Assembly (NCBI RefSeq): GCF_036010485.1
Contig: NZ_CP108568.1
Coordinates: 4,843,001-4,907,000, forward strand
Reading direction: 5' to 3'
Length of the DNA stretch: 64,000 nt
Origin: Streptomyces sp. NBC_01198
Lineage (GTDB): Bacteria; Actinomycetota; Actinomycetes; Streptomycetales; Streptomycetaceae
Shown here: positions 8,889 to 17,297 of the stretch, in pieces
How the letters are laid out: every line of letters starts with the position of its first letter
Position numbering within the stretch: the first letter of the stretch is position 1
Position numbers and translations under genes: made by a program
Notes under the pieces: model-generated
Told to the model about the DNA's origin: nothing
The model's database searches: none
What the model saw: only the letters and a program-made list of their open reading frames with translations

Positions 8889-10156
8889 CGCAGTGCGATC
8901 ACCGGGCCGGTGACGTGCTGGGCGCGTTCCATGACCCACGCTTTCTCGCTGGTGTAGTCGGACGGCGTCGCGATGTGCGACGCCTCGGGCAGCCGGTAGG
9001 GGTCGGTGGCGAAGAAGTCGAAGCCGATCAGGTCGAGGCGCGGGCTGACGTCGAGGAAGTCGAGCAGCCACACCATCTCGAAGCCGCAGGTCAGCCGGGG
9101 CGGCCACAGCGCCGGGGTGAGGCCGCCGACACCCCGCACCGGGCGGCGGAGCGAGTCGTCGCCGGTGAAGCGCTGCGCCCCGGGCACCAGATGCGTGCGC
9201 AGCGCCTGCCGCCAGTCGTCCGGCTTGTCGCAGAAGACCAGCCGGGTGGTGACCTGCCGGTCCCAGTTGAGGGCGCCGCGGTGGCCGGTGACGTGGACGT
9301 CGGTGCGTTCACCGGTCGCCGCCGGGTCGAGGACGAAGGAGCTGAAGCGCACCACCAGGTCGTACGCGTCGATGTCCGCGCCCAGCGCGCCGCCGCGTAC
9401 GGTCCCCGAGTTGGCGACCAGGCAGACCGAGCGGCCCGCGATGAGGTTGCGGAACTCGCCGATCCGCAGCCGGCCCGTACCGCCGTAGAGGGGATCCGCG
9501 ACCGGCGGGCGCAGCCGGTGCCTGCGGCGGTCCGCGTAGAGCCCGACGACGGGGGCGAGGCCGGCCGCCGCACCGCCGGCGCCGCCCGGCGCCGTCAGCC
9601 GGTCGTCCAGGTGGCGCTCGACCGCCGACTCGAAGGCCGGCAGCGGCCCGGCCGCCAGGGCGGCGACATCCGGGGCGGAGCCGTCCAGGGCGCGCAGCAC
9701 GTCCTGCCGCCAGCGGTGGTCGGCGCGCAGCGCGCCGATCCTGGCCGTCACCTCGGCCGCCCCCGCGGACGCGGCGTCGGTGCGCTCCAGATAGCCCTCG
9801 AAGGCCGCGACGGCCGCCGGCAGGTCGCCCGCCGCCTCCAGCGCCCGCCCGCGCAGCTGCCAGGCCGCCCGGGAGCCCTTGCGCCGGGTGAGCACCGCGT
9901 CGGCCGCGGCCAGCGCCAGCGGCGGCAGGTCCCGCGTGAGGGCGGCGCCGCCGAGCGCGAGCAGCGCGTCGGTCAGGTCGGCGTCGGCCGCCTCCCGTAC
10001 GGTGGCGGCCGCGGCGGCCATCTCCGGGTCGCCGTCGCCCGCCTCCTCGTACAGCCGCAGGCAGTCGGCGGCCGTCGTCGCCCCCGCCGGGGTGCGGGCG
10101 GCGGCCCTGCCGGACGTGCCGAATCCGAACAGGCGCCTGCCGAGCGTCTTCGTCAT
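8885..10156 (-). CDS. GT29 family (sialyltransferase-like) glycosyltransferase with helical N-domain
   Basis: The product is 423 aa. The first 200 residues are Ala-rich helices with TPR-like character. The C-terminal half carries the GT29 sialyl motifs: an L-motif (about 241-273; CLVANSGTVRGGALG then IDAYDLVVRFSSF), an S-motif (about 355-375; TCGFEMVWLLDFL), and a terminal block with IGFDFFATDPYR and SHIATPSDYTSEKAW. In eukaryotes these motifs bind CMP-sialic acid; the bacterial donor is not known. The ATG at 10156 has GGAG six bases upstream. It is the first gene of a two-gene operon with the pyruvyl transferase fusion. No CMP-sialic acid or CMP-Kdn synthesis genes are visible nearby. Confidence 0.8.
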   Translation of the reverse strand: MTKTLGRRLFGFGTSGRAAARTPAGATTAADCLRLYEEAGDGDPEMAAAAATVREAADADLTDALLALGGAALTRDLPPLALAAADAVLTRRKGSRAAWQLRGRALEAAGDLPAAVAAFEGYLERTDAASAGAAEVTARIGALRADHRWRQDVLRALDGSAPDVAALAAGPLPAFESAVERHLDDRLTAPGGAGGAAAGLAPVVGLYADRRRHRLRPPVADPLYGGTGRLRIGEFRNLIAGRSVCLVANSGTVRGGALGADIDAYDLVVRFSSFVLDPAATGERTDVHVTGHRGALNWDRQVTTRLVFCDKPDDWRQALRTHLVPGAQRFTGDDSLRRPVRGVGGLTPALWPPRLTCGFEMVWLLDFLDVSPRLDLIGFDFFATDPYRLPEASHIATPSDYTSEKAWVMERAQHVTGPVIALR

Positions 10157-10345
10157 GGTGCTCCAAGCGTCAACAGCCCCGGATACCCGTGGTTGAGCCT
10201 GAAACATTAGGAGAGGACGGCGGAAACCCCGATGGTCGCCGAGTGAACAGCCGGCGTCAGGCGGCGGAACGTATTCCGCCGGATGACCGTCGAAACAACG
10301 AAGTGCGGGGCGGCGGGCCTCGGCGGGGGCGGCGGTCCGGCCGCC

Positions 10346-10966
10346 TCAGGTGCCCGCGGCCAGGCCGGTCTTGAGCGCCCGGGTGAAGCGGACCACCCGC
10401 TGGGTCTGCACCCGCGCCGCGGTCAGCGTCTGCTCCCCGACCGGGATGTCACCCTGCCCGGCGACGTGCGAGGTGCCGTACGGGTTCCCGTCGATGAACT
10501 TCGACGGGTCGGTGTAGCCCGGCGTGACCAGGATGCCGCCGAAGTGGTGGATCGTGTTGTACAGCGCCAGCAGCGTCGTCTCCTGGCCGCCGTGGGTCGT
10601 CGCCGACGACGTGAAGCCGGTGTAGACCTTGTCGGCGAGCTTGCCCTCCAGCCAGAGCGGGCCGAGCCGGTCGAGGAACTGCTTGAGCTGGCTGGTGATG
10701 TTGCCGAACCGGGTCGGCGACCCGAAGATCACCGCGTCGGCCCACTCCATGTCCGCGGCCTCCGCCTCCGGGATGTCGGCGGTCGCGTCGATGTTCGCCC
10801 GCCAGGCCGGGTTCGAGTCGATCGCGGAGTCCGGCGCCAGTTCGGCCACCCGCCGCAACCGCACCTCGGCGCCGGCCTTCCGCGCGGTGTCCGCGATGGA
10901 GTCGGCGACGGTGGCGATGGTGCCGGTGGCCGAGTAGTAGATGACGGCGACATTGACGTCGGCCAT
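10346..10966 (-). CDS. wrbA: NAD(P)H:quinone oxidoreductase, WrbA type
   Basis: The product is 206 aa, matching the WrbA/type IV flavodoxin-like quinone reductase family. The FMN phosphate-binding loop YYSATGTIATVA follows the first strand. GSPTRFGNITSQLKQFLD and FTSSATTHGGQETTLLALYNTIHHFGGILV are the conserved WrbA segments. It performs two-electron reduction of quinones, protecting against semiquinone stress. The ATG is preceded by GGAGG. It is monocistronic by appearance. Confidence 0.93.
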   Translation of the reverse strand: MADVNVAVIYYSATGTIATVADSIADTARKAGAEVRLRRVAELAPDSAIDSNPAWRANIDATADIPEAEAADMEWADAVIFGSPTRFGNITSQLKQFLDRLGPLWLEGKLADKVYTGFTSSATTHGGQETTLLALYNTIHHFGGILVTPGYTDPSKFIDGNPYGTSHVAGQGDIPVGEQTLTAARVQTQRVVRFTRALKTGLAAGT

Positions 10967-11064
10967 GGGCGTACCTCCTGCGGTGTCGGGGCGAGCTCAG
11001 CCCACCCCGACATTACGCCCATTCCGGGCGCGCACCCCTCCGGCAGGGCCGCCCCCGGAGGGGG

Positions 11065-12477
11065 TTACTCCAGGCGGGGCTGCTGGGCCGGGGCCGGGCA
11101 GATGCGGAGGCCATCCTGGTCGAAGACGTAGAGGTGGGCCAGGTCGACAAGCAGGGGGACGCGGTCTCCGCGGCGTACGCGGATATCCGGTCCGGTGCGG
11201 ACGACGAGATCACCCGTCTGCGTCTCCGGCGTCGTGGGCCGGTCCATGACCGACACCGGCGCGTGCGCAGGACGAGGCGGCGGCCCGCCGGCCGACGAGG
11301 GCGAGGCGCCCGACGCGCCCGACGCGGAACCCTCCCGCTCCATCACGCTGGCCTGGATCCGCCGCGCAGCCTTCTGCGCGAGCTTGCCGAGGCCGACACC
11401 GCTGCTGGCCCCCCGCCGGGACCCGCTCCTGGGGGCCGCGGCAGGCCGCGGCGCCTCCAGTTCGGGGACCACCGCGGGACGCGACCCCGTGTTGAGGTGC
11501 ACCAGCGACTCGTGGCCCTGGTATTCGACGTGCTCGACGATCCCGCTGAGCACGACCTCACCGGCGTGCGCCTGGCTGGGCTGGGCGATGCGCACCGCCT
11601 CGGAGCGCAGCCCGACGATGATCCGGCGGCCCTGCTGGATCCGCAGCATCTGGTGGTCGGCGTTCAGCGGCTCCGGCAGCCCGAGCCGCTGCCGGCCGAA
11701 GTCGATCCACATGCCGCCGGTGAGCGGGGCGATGACGGTGGCCTGCAGCAGATTGATCCGCGGGGTGCCGACGAAGGCGGCGACGAAGACGTTCTCCGGC
11801 AGGTGGTACGCCTCCCGCGGGGTGCTGATCTGCTGCAGCACGCCGCTGCGCATGATCGCGACCCGGTCGCCCAGCGACATCGCCTCGGCCTGGTCATGGG
11901 TGACGTAGACGGTGGTGACGCCCATGCCGTGGGTGAGGCGGGCGATCTCGGCGCGCAGGTGGGCGCGCAGCTTCGCGTCCAGGTTGGACAGCGGCTCGTC
12001 CATCAGGAAGACCGACGGGTGGCGGGAGATGGCCCGCCCCATGGCGACGCGCTGGCGCTCACCACCGGAGAGCTGGCCGGGGTAGCGGTCCAGGATCTCC
12101 TCGATGCCGAGGATGCGGGCGGTCTCGTCGACCCGTGGCCCGTGCTCCTCGCCCGGCATCTCGAACCGCAGCGGGAAACCGATGTTCTCCCTGCTGGTCA
12201 TGCTCGGGTAGAGGGCGAAGTTCTGGAAGACCATGGCCATCCGTCGGTCGCCGGGCGCGAGGTCGTTGGAGTACTCCCCGTCGAGCAGCAGCTCGCCGGT
12301 GGTGATGTCCTCCAGCCCGGCGATCATCCGCAGAACGGTCGATTTGCCGCAGCCGGAAGGGCCGAGGAGCACCAGGAACTCCCCTGGCGCGATGTCCAGC
12401 GAGAACCGGTCCACGGCCGGCTGCGGCTGCTTCGGGTAGTACTTGGAAACTTCGTGCAGGGTGATGGCGCGAGTCAT
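11065..12477 (-). CDS. Orphan ABC transporter ATPase of the carbohydrate (MsiK/UgpC/MalK) type with a long linker
   Basis: The product is 470 aa, longer than typical MsiK-type proteins of about 370-380 aa. Walker A GPSGCGKST (about 39-47), signature LSGGERQRVA, Walker B VFLMDEPLSNLDAK and the switch histidine in VYVTHDQAEA are intact, followed by the OB-fold region of the CUT1 family. An 80-residue Ala/Ser/Pro/Gly-rich insert (about 341-418) splits the C-terminal OB domain. There is no permease or solute-binding gene nearby, so it probably powers transporters encoded elsewhere, as MsiK does. The ATG at 12477 (MTRAITLHEVSKYYP) fits the family; the upstream extension does not. Confidence 0.85.
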   Translation of the reverse strand: MTRAITLHEVSKYYPKQPQPAVDRFSLDIAPGEFLVLLGPSGCGKSTVLRMIAGLEDITTGELLLDGEYSNDLAPGDRRMAMVFQNFALYPSMTSRENIGFPLRFEMPGEEHGPRVDETARILGIEEILDRYPGQLSGGERQRVAMGRAISRHPSVFLMDEPLSNLDAKLRAHLRAEIARLTHGMGVTTVYVTHDQAEAMSLGDRVAIMRSGVLQQISTPREAYHLPENVFVAAFVGTPRINLLQATVIAPLTGGMWIDFGRQRLGLPEPLNADHQMLRIQQGRRIIVGLRSEAVRIAQPSQAHAGEVVLSGIVEHVEYQGHESLVHLNTGSRPAVVPELEAPRPAAAPRSGSRRGASSGVGLGKLAQKAARRIQASVMEREGSASGASGASPSSAGGPPPRPAHAPVSVMDRPTTPETQTGDLVVRTGPDIRVRRGDRVPLLVDLAHLYVFDQDGLRICPAPAQQPRLE

Positions 12478-12605
12478 AACGGGAGCCGCCAGATGTTTCG
12501 GACGCAGTGACGGGGCACGTGGGGGGATGACTTTCCGGACATGCGGTGGTGCGCGGGTGACACTGCGGAGAAGGTAGTCCACTACTCGCAGGTTGCGGAA
12601 CGTTT

Positions 12606-12626
12606 GTATCAACACTGCATTGATAC
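12606..12626. promoter_or_regulatory. Operator-like palindrome in a divergent promoter region
   Basis: GTATCAA (12606-12612) and TTGATAC (12620-12626) form a perfect 7+7 inverted repeat with a 7-bp spacer. It lies 10 bases before the dedA start and in the only spacer between the oppositely transcribed ABC ATPase and dedA genes. The binding protein is unknown; the dimension fits a dimeric helix-turn-helix regulator. Confidence 0.45.
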
Positions 12627-12638
12627 TTTTGGATCGTG

Positions 12639-13352
12639 ATGAACCTCGCGCTCGGTCCGACCTGGCTCTCTCCTGACCACCTGATCAACACCTACGGCCT
12701 GTGGGGCGTGCTGCTGATCGTGTTCGCGGAGTCCGGACTGCTGATCGGATTCTTCCTGCCCGGCGACTCCCTGCTGTTCACCACGGGGCTGCTGGTGGCC
12801 GGCGGGACGCTGGACCGCCCGCTGTGGCTGGTGGCCCCGCTGATCGCGGTGGCCTCGGTGCTGGGGCAGCAGGTGGGCTACGCGTTCGGCCGCAAGGTCG
12901 GCCCGTCGCTGTTCAGCCGCCCCGACTCCCGCCTGTTCAAGATGGAGAACATCGAGAAGGCGCACGCGTTTTTCGAGCACCACGGGTCCAAAGCCATCGT
13001 GATGGCCTGCTTCGTGCCGATCGTCAGGACGTTCACCCCGATCGTCGCAGGCGTCAGCCGAATGAACTACCGCACCTTCGCCACCTTCAATGTCATCGGC
13101 GGCACCTCGTGGGGCGCCGGCGTCACCCTGCTGGGTTACTGGCTCGGACAGATCGAATTCGTCAAGAACAACATCGAGGCGATCCTCGTCCTGGTGGTGC
13201 TGGTGTCCGTGGTGCCGCTGGGCATCGAGTACCTGCGCTCGCGCGGCAAGTCCGCGCCCGCGCGGCAGGAGCCGGCGGCGGCCGAGGGCGTGGAGACCCC
13301 CGAGGTCATCACCGCGCCGCGCGGCGGCCGGCACCGCGCGCACAAGAACTGA
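12639..13352 (+). CDS. DedA family membrane protein (SNARE-associated/VTT domain)
   Basis: The product is 237 aa, an integral membrane protein of the DedA family, which functions in lipid scrambling or flipping and membrane homeostasis. Conserved features are FAESGLLIGFFLPGDSLLFTTGLL, the ALGQQVGY-like VLGQQVGYAFGRKVG, FFEHHGSKAIVMACFVPIVRTFTPIVAGVSRM and the final NVIGGTSWG helix. A GTG three bases upstream (12636) is an equal start candidate. The C-terminus ends in a charged, Arg/Glu-rich tail. It is followed after 10 bases by the threonine/serine exporter gene. Confidence 0.9.
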   Translation: MNLALGPTWLSPDHLINTYGLWGVLLIVFAESGLLIGFFLPGDSLLFTTGLLVAGGTLDRPLWLVAPLIAVASVLGQQVGYAFGRKVGPSLFSRPDSRLFKMENIEKAHAFFEHHGSKAIVMACFVPIVRTFTPIVAGVSRMNYRTFATFNVIGGTSWGAGVTLLGYWLGQIEFVKNNIEAILVLVVLVSVVPLGIEYLRSRGKSAPARQEPAAAEGVETPEVITAPRGGRHRAHKN

Positions 13353-13362
13353 GGACGGCCGG

Positions 13363-14883
13363 GTGACGGGCGGCCCTGGGCCGGGGGAGGAGCGCGGACC
13401 GGACAACGGGCGGCCGTCGGGCGCGCCACCGGTCTCGTACGCCGCCGGCTCGGCGTTCACCCCGCCGGAGGGCATCCCGGTGGTGGCCCTGCCGGCCGAG
13501 GACGCCCGCTGGCAGGACCGGATGCGGACCTTCGTACGGCTGCCGGCCACCGAGCGGCCCGGGCCGGAGACCGTACTCGACCGCCCGCACACCGTCTCCG
13601 TGCCCAGGGTGCTCGACCTGACCCTGCGGATCGGCGAGCTGCTGCTGGCCGGCGGCGAGGGCGCGGAGGACGTCGAGGCGGCGATGCTCGGGGTGGCCTA
13701 CGCGTACGGTCTCGCGCGGGTGGAGCCCAACGTCACCTTCACCCTGCTCGGCATCTCCTACCAGCCCTCGCTGACCGAACCGCCGCTCACCATGAGCCGC
13801 ACGGTGCGGCGCCGCGGCACCGACTACACGCGGCTGGCCGCGGTCTACCGGCTCGTCGACGACATCGCCGCGGACGAGGTCACGCTGGAGGACGCGTATC
13901 GCCGGCTCGCCGACATCCGGCGCAACCGGCACCCGTACGGCAGCTGGGGCCTCACCGCCGCCGCGGGGCTGCTCGCGGGCGCGGCCAGCGTGCTGGTCGG
14001 CGGCAACCTGATCATCTTCCTTGGCGCGGCGCTTGCCGCGATGCTCGGCGACCGGCTCGCGTGGCTGCTTGCCGGGCGCGGCATCCCGGAGTTCTACCAG
14101 TTCGCGGCGGCCGCGATGCCCGCTGCCGCGATGGGGGTCGTGGTGGACCGCGCCCACTGGATCCCCGGCGCCGCAGGCGTCCAGTCCTCCGCGGTCATCA
14201 CCGGCGGGCTCTTCGCGCTGCTGCCCGGCCGCGCGCTGGTGGCCGCCGTCCAGGACGGCCTGACCGGCTTCTACATCACCGCGTCCGCCCGGCTGCTCGA
14301 AGTGGCCTACCTCGTGGTCGGCATCGTCGTCGGCGTCACGCTGATCCTCTACGTCGGCGTCAAGCTCGGCGCCGACCTCAACCCCGATCAGGCGCTCCGC
14401 GCGTACGACCACCCGTGGGTGCAGCTGGTCGCGGCGATGGTGCTGACGCTGGCCTTCGCCGTGCTGCTCCAGTGCGAGCGCACGGTGCTTGTGCTCGCCA
14501 CGCTCAACGGGGGCGTCGCCTGGACGGTCTTCGGCGTCCTGCACCAGCAGGCGGGCGGCAACGCGGTCGCCTCCACGGCCGCGGCGGCCGGCCTCGTCGG
14601 CCTCTTCGGCCAGCTCATGGCCCGCTACCGTTACGTCTCCGTACTGCCGTACGTGACAGCGGCGATCGGCCCGCTGCTGCCGGGTTCTGCGACGTATTTC
14701 GGCCTGCTGGCCTTCACCCAGAACCACGCGTCCGCCGGCTTCACCCAGCTCTCCCGGGCCGCCGCCCTCGCCCTGGCCCTGGCGATCGGCGTCAACCTAG
14801 GCAACGAGATCGCCCGCCTGGCGCTCCCGACTCCGGGCCCGCTCCCCCCACGCCGCGCGGCCAAGCGCACCCGCGGCTTCTAG
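13363..14883 (+). CDS. Threonine/serine exporter family membrane protein (ThrE-like)
   Basis: The product is 506 aa with the two-part ThrE architecture: an N-terminal soluble-looking ThrE domain (LRIGELLLAGGEGAEDVEAAMLGVAYAYG, about 85-260) and about ten membrane helices downstream, including a second domain beginning near LVAAMVLTLAFAVLL. ThrE of Corynebacterium exports threonine and serine. The GTG at 13363 has GAGGA upstream and directly follows dedA, so the two are probably cotranscribed. Confidence 0.87.
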   Translation: MTGGPGPGEERGPDNGRPSGAPPVSYAAGSAFTPPEGIPVVALPAEDARWQDRMRTFVRLPATERPGPETVLDRPHTVSVPRVLDLTLRIGELLLAGGEGAEDVEAAMLGVAYAYGLARVEPNVTFTLLGISYQPSLTEPPLTMSRTVRRRGTDYTRLAAVYRLVDDIAADEVTLEDAYRRLADIRRNRHPYGSWGLTAAAGLLAGAASVLVGGNLIIFLGAALAAMLGDRLAWLLAGRGIPEFYQFAAAAMPAAAMGVVVDRAHWIPGAAGVQSSAVITGGLFALLPGRALVAAVQDGLTGFYITASARLLEVAYLVVGIVVGVTLILYVGVKLGADLNPDQALRAYDHPWVQLVAAMVLTLAFAVLLQCERTVLVLATLNGGVAWTVFGVLHQQAGGNAVASTAAAAGLVGLFGQLMARYRYVSVLPYVTAAIGPLLPGSATYFGLLAFTQNHASAGFTQLSRAAALALALAIGVNLGNEIARLALPTPGPLPPRRAAKRTRGF

Positions 14884-15199
14884 CGCCCGCCACCGCCTGT
14901 GGCGCCCACAGCGCCGACACGTCCTGCTTGCCCGCGCAGTTCCCCGCGCCCCTGGGCGATTGCCCCTTGCGGTGGCAGCGCTGCTTTCCCGCCGCTGTGG
15001 CTGGCCGCGCAGTTCCCCGCGCCCCTTTGGGCCTGCGTCTTCCGCCGTTGGGCGTTGCCCCCTGGCAGGGGTGCCGCTAGCGCAGAGGGTGAGCGTTTTT
15101 CAGGGGCGCGGGGAACCGCGCGACCAGTCCCCGCCGGGCTTCAGGCGACCGGCCGCCGCAAGTGGCAATCACCCAGGGGCGCCGGCCCCGCCCCCGGGT
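14884..15199. repeat. Intergenic repeat block, type I copy (15001-15127)
   Basis: This 316-bp gap between convergent genes holds no ORF. A composite palindromic element runs from CTGGCCGCGCAGTTCCCCGC at 15001 to the reverse-complement-like arm ending CGCGACCAG at 15127. It encloses GCGTCTTCCGCCGTTGGGCG, a CCCCTGGCAGGGG mini-hairpin and GCAGAGGGTGAGCGTTTTTC. A near copy, inverted, is at 33409-33534. A further single arm lies at about 14935-14960. Confidence 0.75.
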
Positions 15200-16648
15200 T
15201 CAGAGGGAGGACAGGGCCGAGGCCAGGGCGTCCAGAGCGGCTTGCGCCGCGGGTGCGGAGGGGGCGCCCTGGGTCATGAAGGAGAAGGCGAGCACCCGCC
15301 CGCCGGGGGTGACCGTCACCCCGGCGATCGTGTTCGTACCGGTCAGCGTGCCGGTCTTGGCACGGACGACCCCCGCCCCGGGGGTCGAGGCGAACCGGGA
15401 CGCGAGCGTCCCGGTGAAGGACGCGATGGGCAGGCCGTCAAGGACCGGCCGCAGTTCCGGATGCGCCGGCGACGCGGCCAGCGCGAGGATCCGGGTGAGC
15501 GTCGCGGGCGACAGCGCGTCGACGTGGTCGAGCCCGCTGCCGTCGGCGAAGACGGCCCGCGCCAGCGGCACCCCGTACCGCTGCAGAGCGGAACGTATCG
15601 CCTTCGCGGCGCCCGCGAAACTGGCGGGCCGGCCGCCCGCCAGGGCGACCTGACGCCCCAGCGCCTCCGCGAGGTCGTTGTCGGAGTCGGTGAGCATCCG
15701 TTCCACCAGCGACCGCATCGGCGCGGACTCGTGCGCCGCCAGCCGCGTACCCCCCTTGCCGCCGGCCGGCTCTGGCGTGCCGGTCACGGTGATGCCGTGC
15801 GAGCGGAGCAGCTCCGCGAAGGACGTGGCCGCGGCGAGCGCGGGATCGGCGGCGCGGGTCGCCGGGCCGCTGGCGCTGTGGTCGAGCCGGCCTTCGCGGA
15901 CCATCAGCGCGGTGACCGGCGCGAGGTTCTCGTTCACGCCGATGGGGTGCAGCACGGGGCCTGAGTAGAGCGACGTGTCGTAGCCGAGCCGTACGGACGT
16001 GGTGCCGCGGGCGTGCAGCGCGGCCGCGGTGTCGGCGGCGAGGCCGTCGAGTTCCAGGGTCGGGTCGCCGCCGCCGACGATCACGACGCGCTTGGCGCCG
16101 ACCGCGACGGTGCGGGTCGTCAGCGTGCGGGAGCCGCCGAGGGTGCCGAGCGCGGCGACGGCGGTGGCGAGCTTGGTGGTGGACGCCGGGGTGGAGGCGG
16201 TGCCCGACCGGTGGTCGTAGAGCAGCGTGCCGCCGGCGACGTCCAGCACCGCCCCGGTGCGTACGGTGCCGAGGTCCGGCGAGCTCATCAGCGGGGCGAG
16301 CCGGGGGGCCAGGCTGCCGGCGGCGGGCGCCGGCCCCGTGCCGGCGGCGGCGAACACCGGTGCCGCGGAGGCGGCGGCGGGCGGCGCGGCGGCGGCCCGC
16401 GGCCGGCCGCCCGCCGCCGCTTCCGCGGCCGGCTTCCGCGCGGCGGGCACGGCCGTGCGCCCGTCCCTGGCGGCGGCCAGCGACCGCTCGGCCGTGCGCT
16501 GGCCGCCGTCCCACGGCCCCGCCTCGGCCACCGCGCCCGTGGCGACCACCGCGCCTATAGCCGCGGATATCGCCACCACCTGCACTTTTCTGCCGTGCGG
16601 CACCCCCGACCAGCCCCTTTCACGACCACCCACTTGCGTGGGAGACAC
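15200..16648 (-). CDS. dacB: D-alanyl-D-alanine carboxypeptidase / endopeptidase (PBP4 class)
   Basis: Up to 482 aa. This is a class C low-molecular-mass penicillin-binding protein trimming peptidoglycan stem peptides. The active-site motifs are SxxK as STTK (PASTTKLATAVAALG), SxN as SDN (DSDNDLAEALG) and KTG (RAKTGTLTGTNTIAG). An N-terminal hydrophobic segment (VVAISAAIGAVVATGAVA) serves as signal or anchor, followed by an Ala/Gly/Pro-rich stretch. The longest start is GTG 16648; GTG 16603, which begins VPHGRKVQVV directly before the signal helix, is a good alternative. It is divergent from ppa with only 42 bp between them. Confidence 0.9.
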   Translation of the reverse strand: MSPTQVGGRERGWSGVPHGRKVQVVAISAAIGAVVATGAVAEAGPWDGGQRTAERSLAAARDGRTAVPAARKPAAEAAAGGRPRAAAAPPAAASAAPVFAAAGTGPAPAAGSLAPRLAPLMSSPDLGTVRTGAVLDVAGGTLLYDHRSGTASTPASTTKLATAVAALGTLGGSRTLTTRTVAVGAKRVVIVGGGDPTLELDGLAADTAAALHARGTTSVRLGYDTSLYSGPVLHPIGVNENLAPVTALMVREGRLDHSASGPATRAADPALAAATSFAELLRSHGITVTGTPEPAGGKGGTRLAAHESAPMRSLVERMLTDSDNDLAEALGRQVALAGGRPASFAGAAKAIRSALQRYGVPLARAVFADGSGLDHVDALSPATLTRILALAASPAHPELRPVLDGLPIASFTGTLASRFASTPGAGVVRAKTGTLTGTNTIAGVTVTPGGRVLAFSFMTQGAPSAPAAQAALDALASALSSL

Positions 16649-16690
16649 TTAATCACCCGCAGTATGCGCTGATCATGGAGGAGTAGGGCC

Positions 16691-17185
16691 TTGGAGTTCG
16701 ACGTCACGATCGAGATCCCGAAGGGTTCGCGGAACAAGTACGAGGTGGACCACGAGACCGGTCGTATCCGCCTGGACCGCCGGCTCTTCACCTCGACCAG
16801 CTATCCCGCCGACTACGGCTTCATCGAGAACAGCCTCGGCCAGGACGGCGACCCGCTGGACGCGCTGGTGATCCTGGACGAGCCGACCTTCCCCGGCTGC
16901 CTGATCACCTGCCGCGCCATCGGCATGTTCCGCATGACCGACGAGGCCGGCGGCGACGACAAGGTGCTGTGCGTGCCGGCGTCCGACCCGCGCGTGGAGC
17001 ACCTGCGGGACATCCACCACGTCAGCGAGTTCGACCGGCTGGAGATCCAGCACTTCTTCGAGGTCTACAAGGACCTGGAGCCCGGCAAGTCCGTCGAGGG
17101 TGCCGACTGGGTGGGCCGCGCCGAGGCCGAGGCCGAGATCGAGGACTCCTTCCGCCGGCTCAAGGAGCACGGACCTGGCCACTGA
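16691..17185 (+). CDS. ppa: Inorganic pyrophosphatase (family I)
   Basis: The product is 164 aa with a complete family I active site: EIPKGSRNKYEVD near the N-terminus, DYGFIENSLGQDGDPLDALV with the Asp residues that bind Mg, and the final KDLEPGK block. It hydrolyses pyrophosphate to drive biosynthesis. The start is a TTG with GGAGGAG about ten bases upstream; no ATG or GTG in frame would preserve the MEFDVTIEIPKG N-terminus. Confidence 0.96.
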   Translation: MEFDVTIEIPKGSRNKYEVDHETGRIRLDRRLFTSTSYPADYGFIENSLGQDGDPLDALVILDEPTFPGCLITCRAIGMFRMTDEAGGDDKVLCVPASDPRVEHLRDIHHVSEFDRLEIQHFFEVYKDLEPGKSVEGADWVGRAEAEAEIEDSFRRLKEHGPGH

Positions 17186-17210
17186 AGGCCTGAGCGTCAC
17201 CTGCCGCCGA

Positions 17211-17244
17211 GGGGCGGGCCCGGGGAATGTCCCCGGCCCGCCCC
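17211..17244 (+). terminator. Terminator hairpin after ppa
   Basis: GGGGCGGGCCCGGGGA and TCCCCGGCCCGCCCC pair around an ATG loop with a single bulged base. It follows the ppa stop by 25 bp and has only a weak T-rich tail. Confidence 0.6.
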
Positions 17245-17297
17245 TTCGCCTTCCGCCGCGTGCCCCAAAGCGCGGACCGGCAACGTACCGTGAAGAC

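Noticed and set aside
14884..15199. Short plus-strand ORFs in the repeat block
   Set aside because: They are made of repeat sequence, lack ribosome binding sites and are shared only through the repeat.
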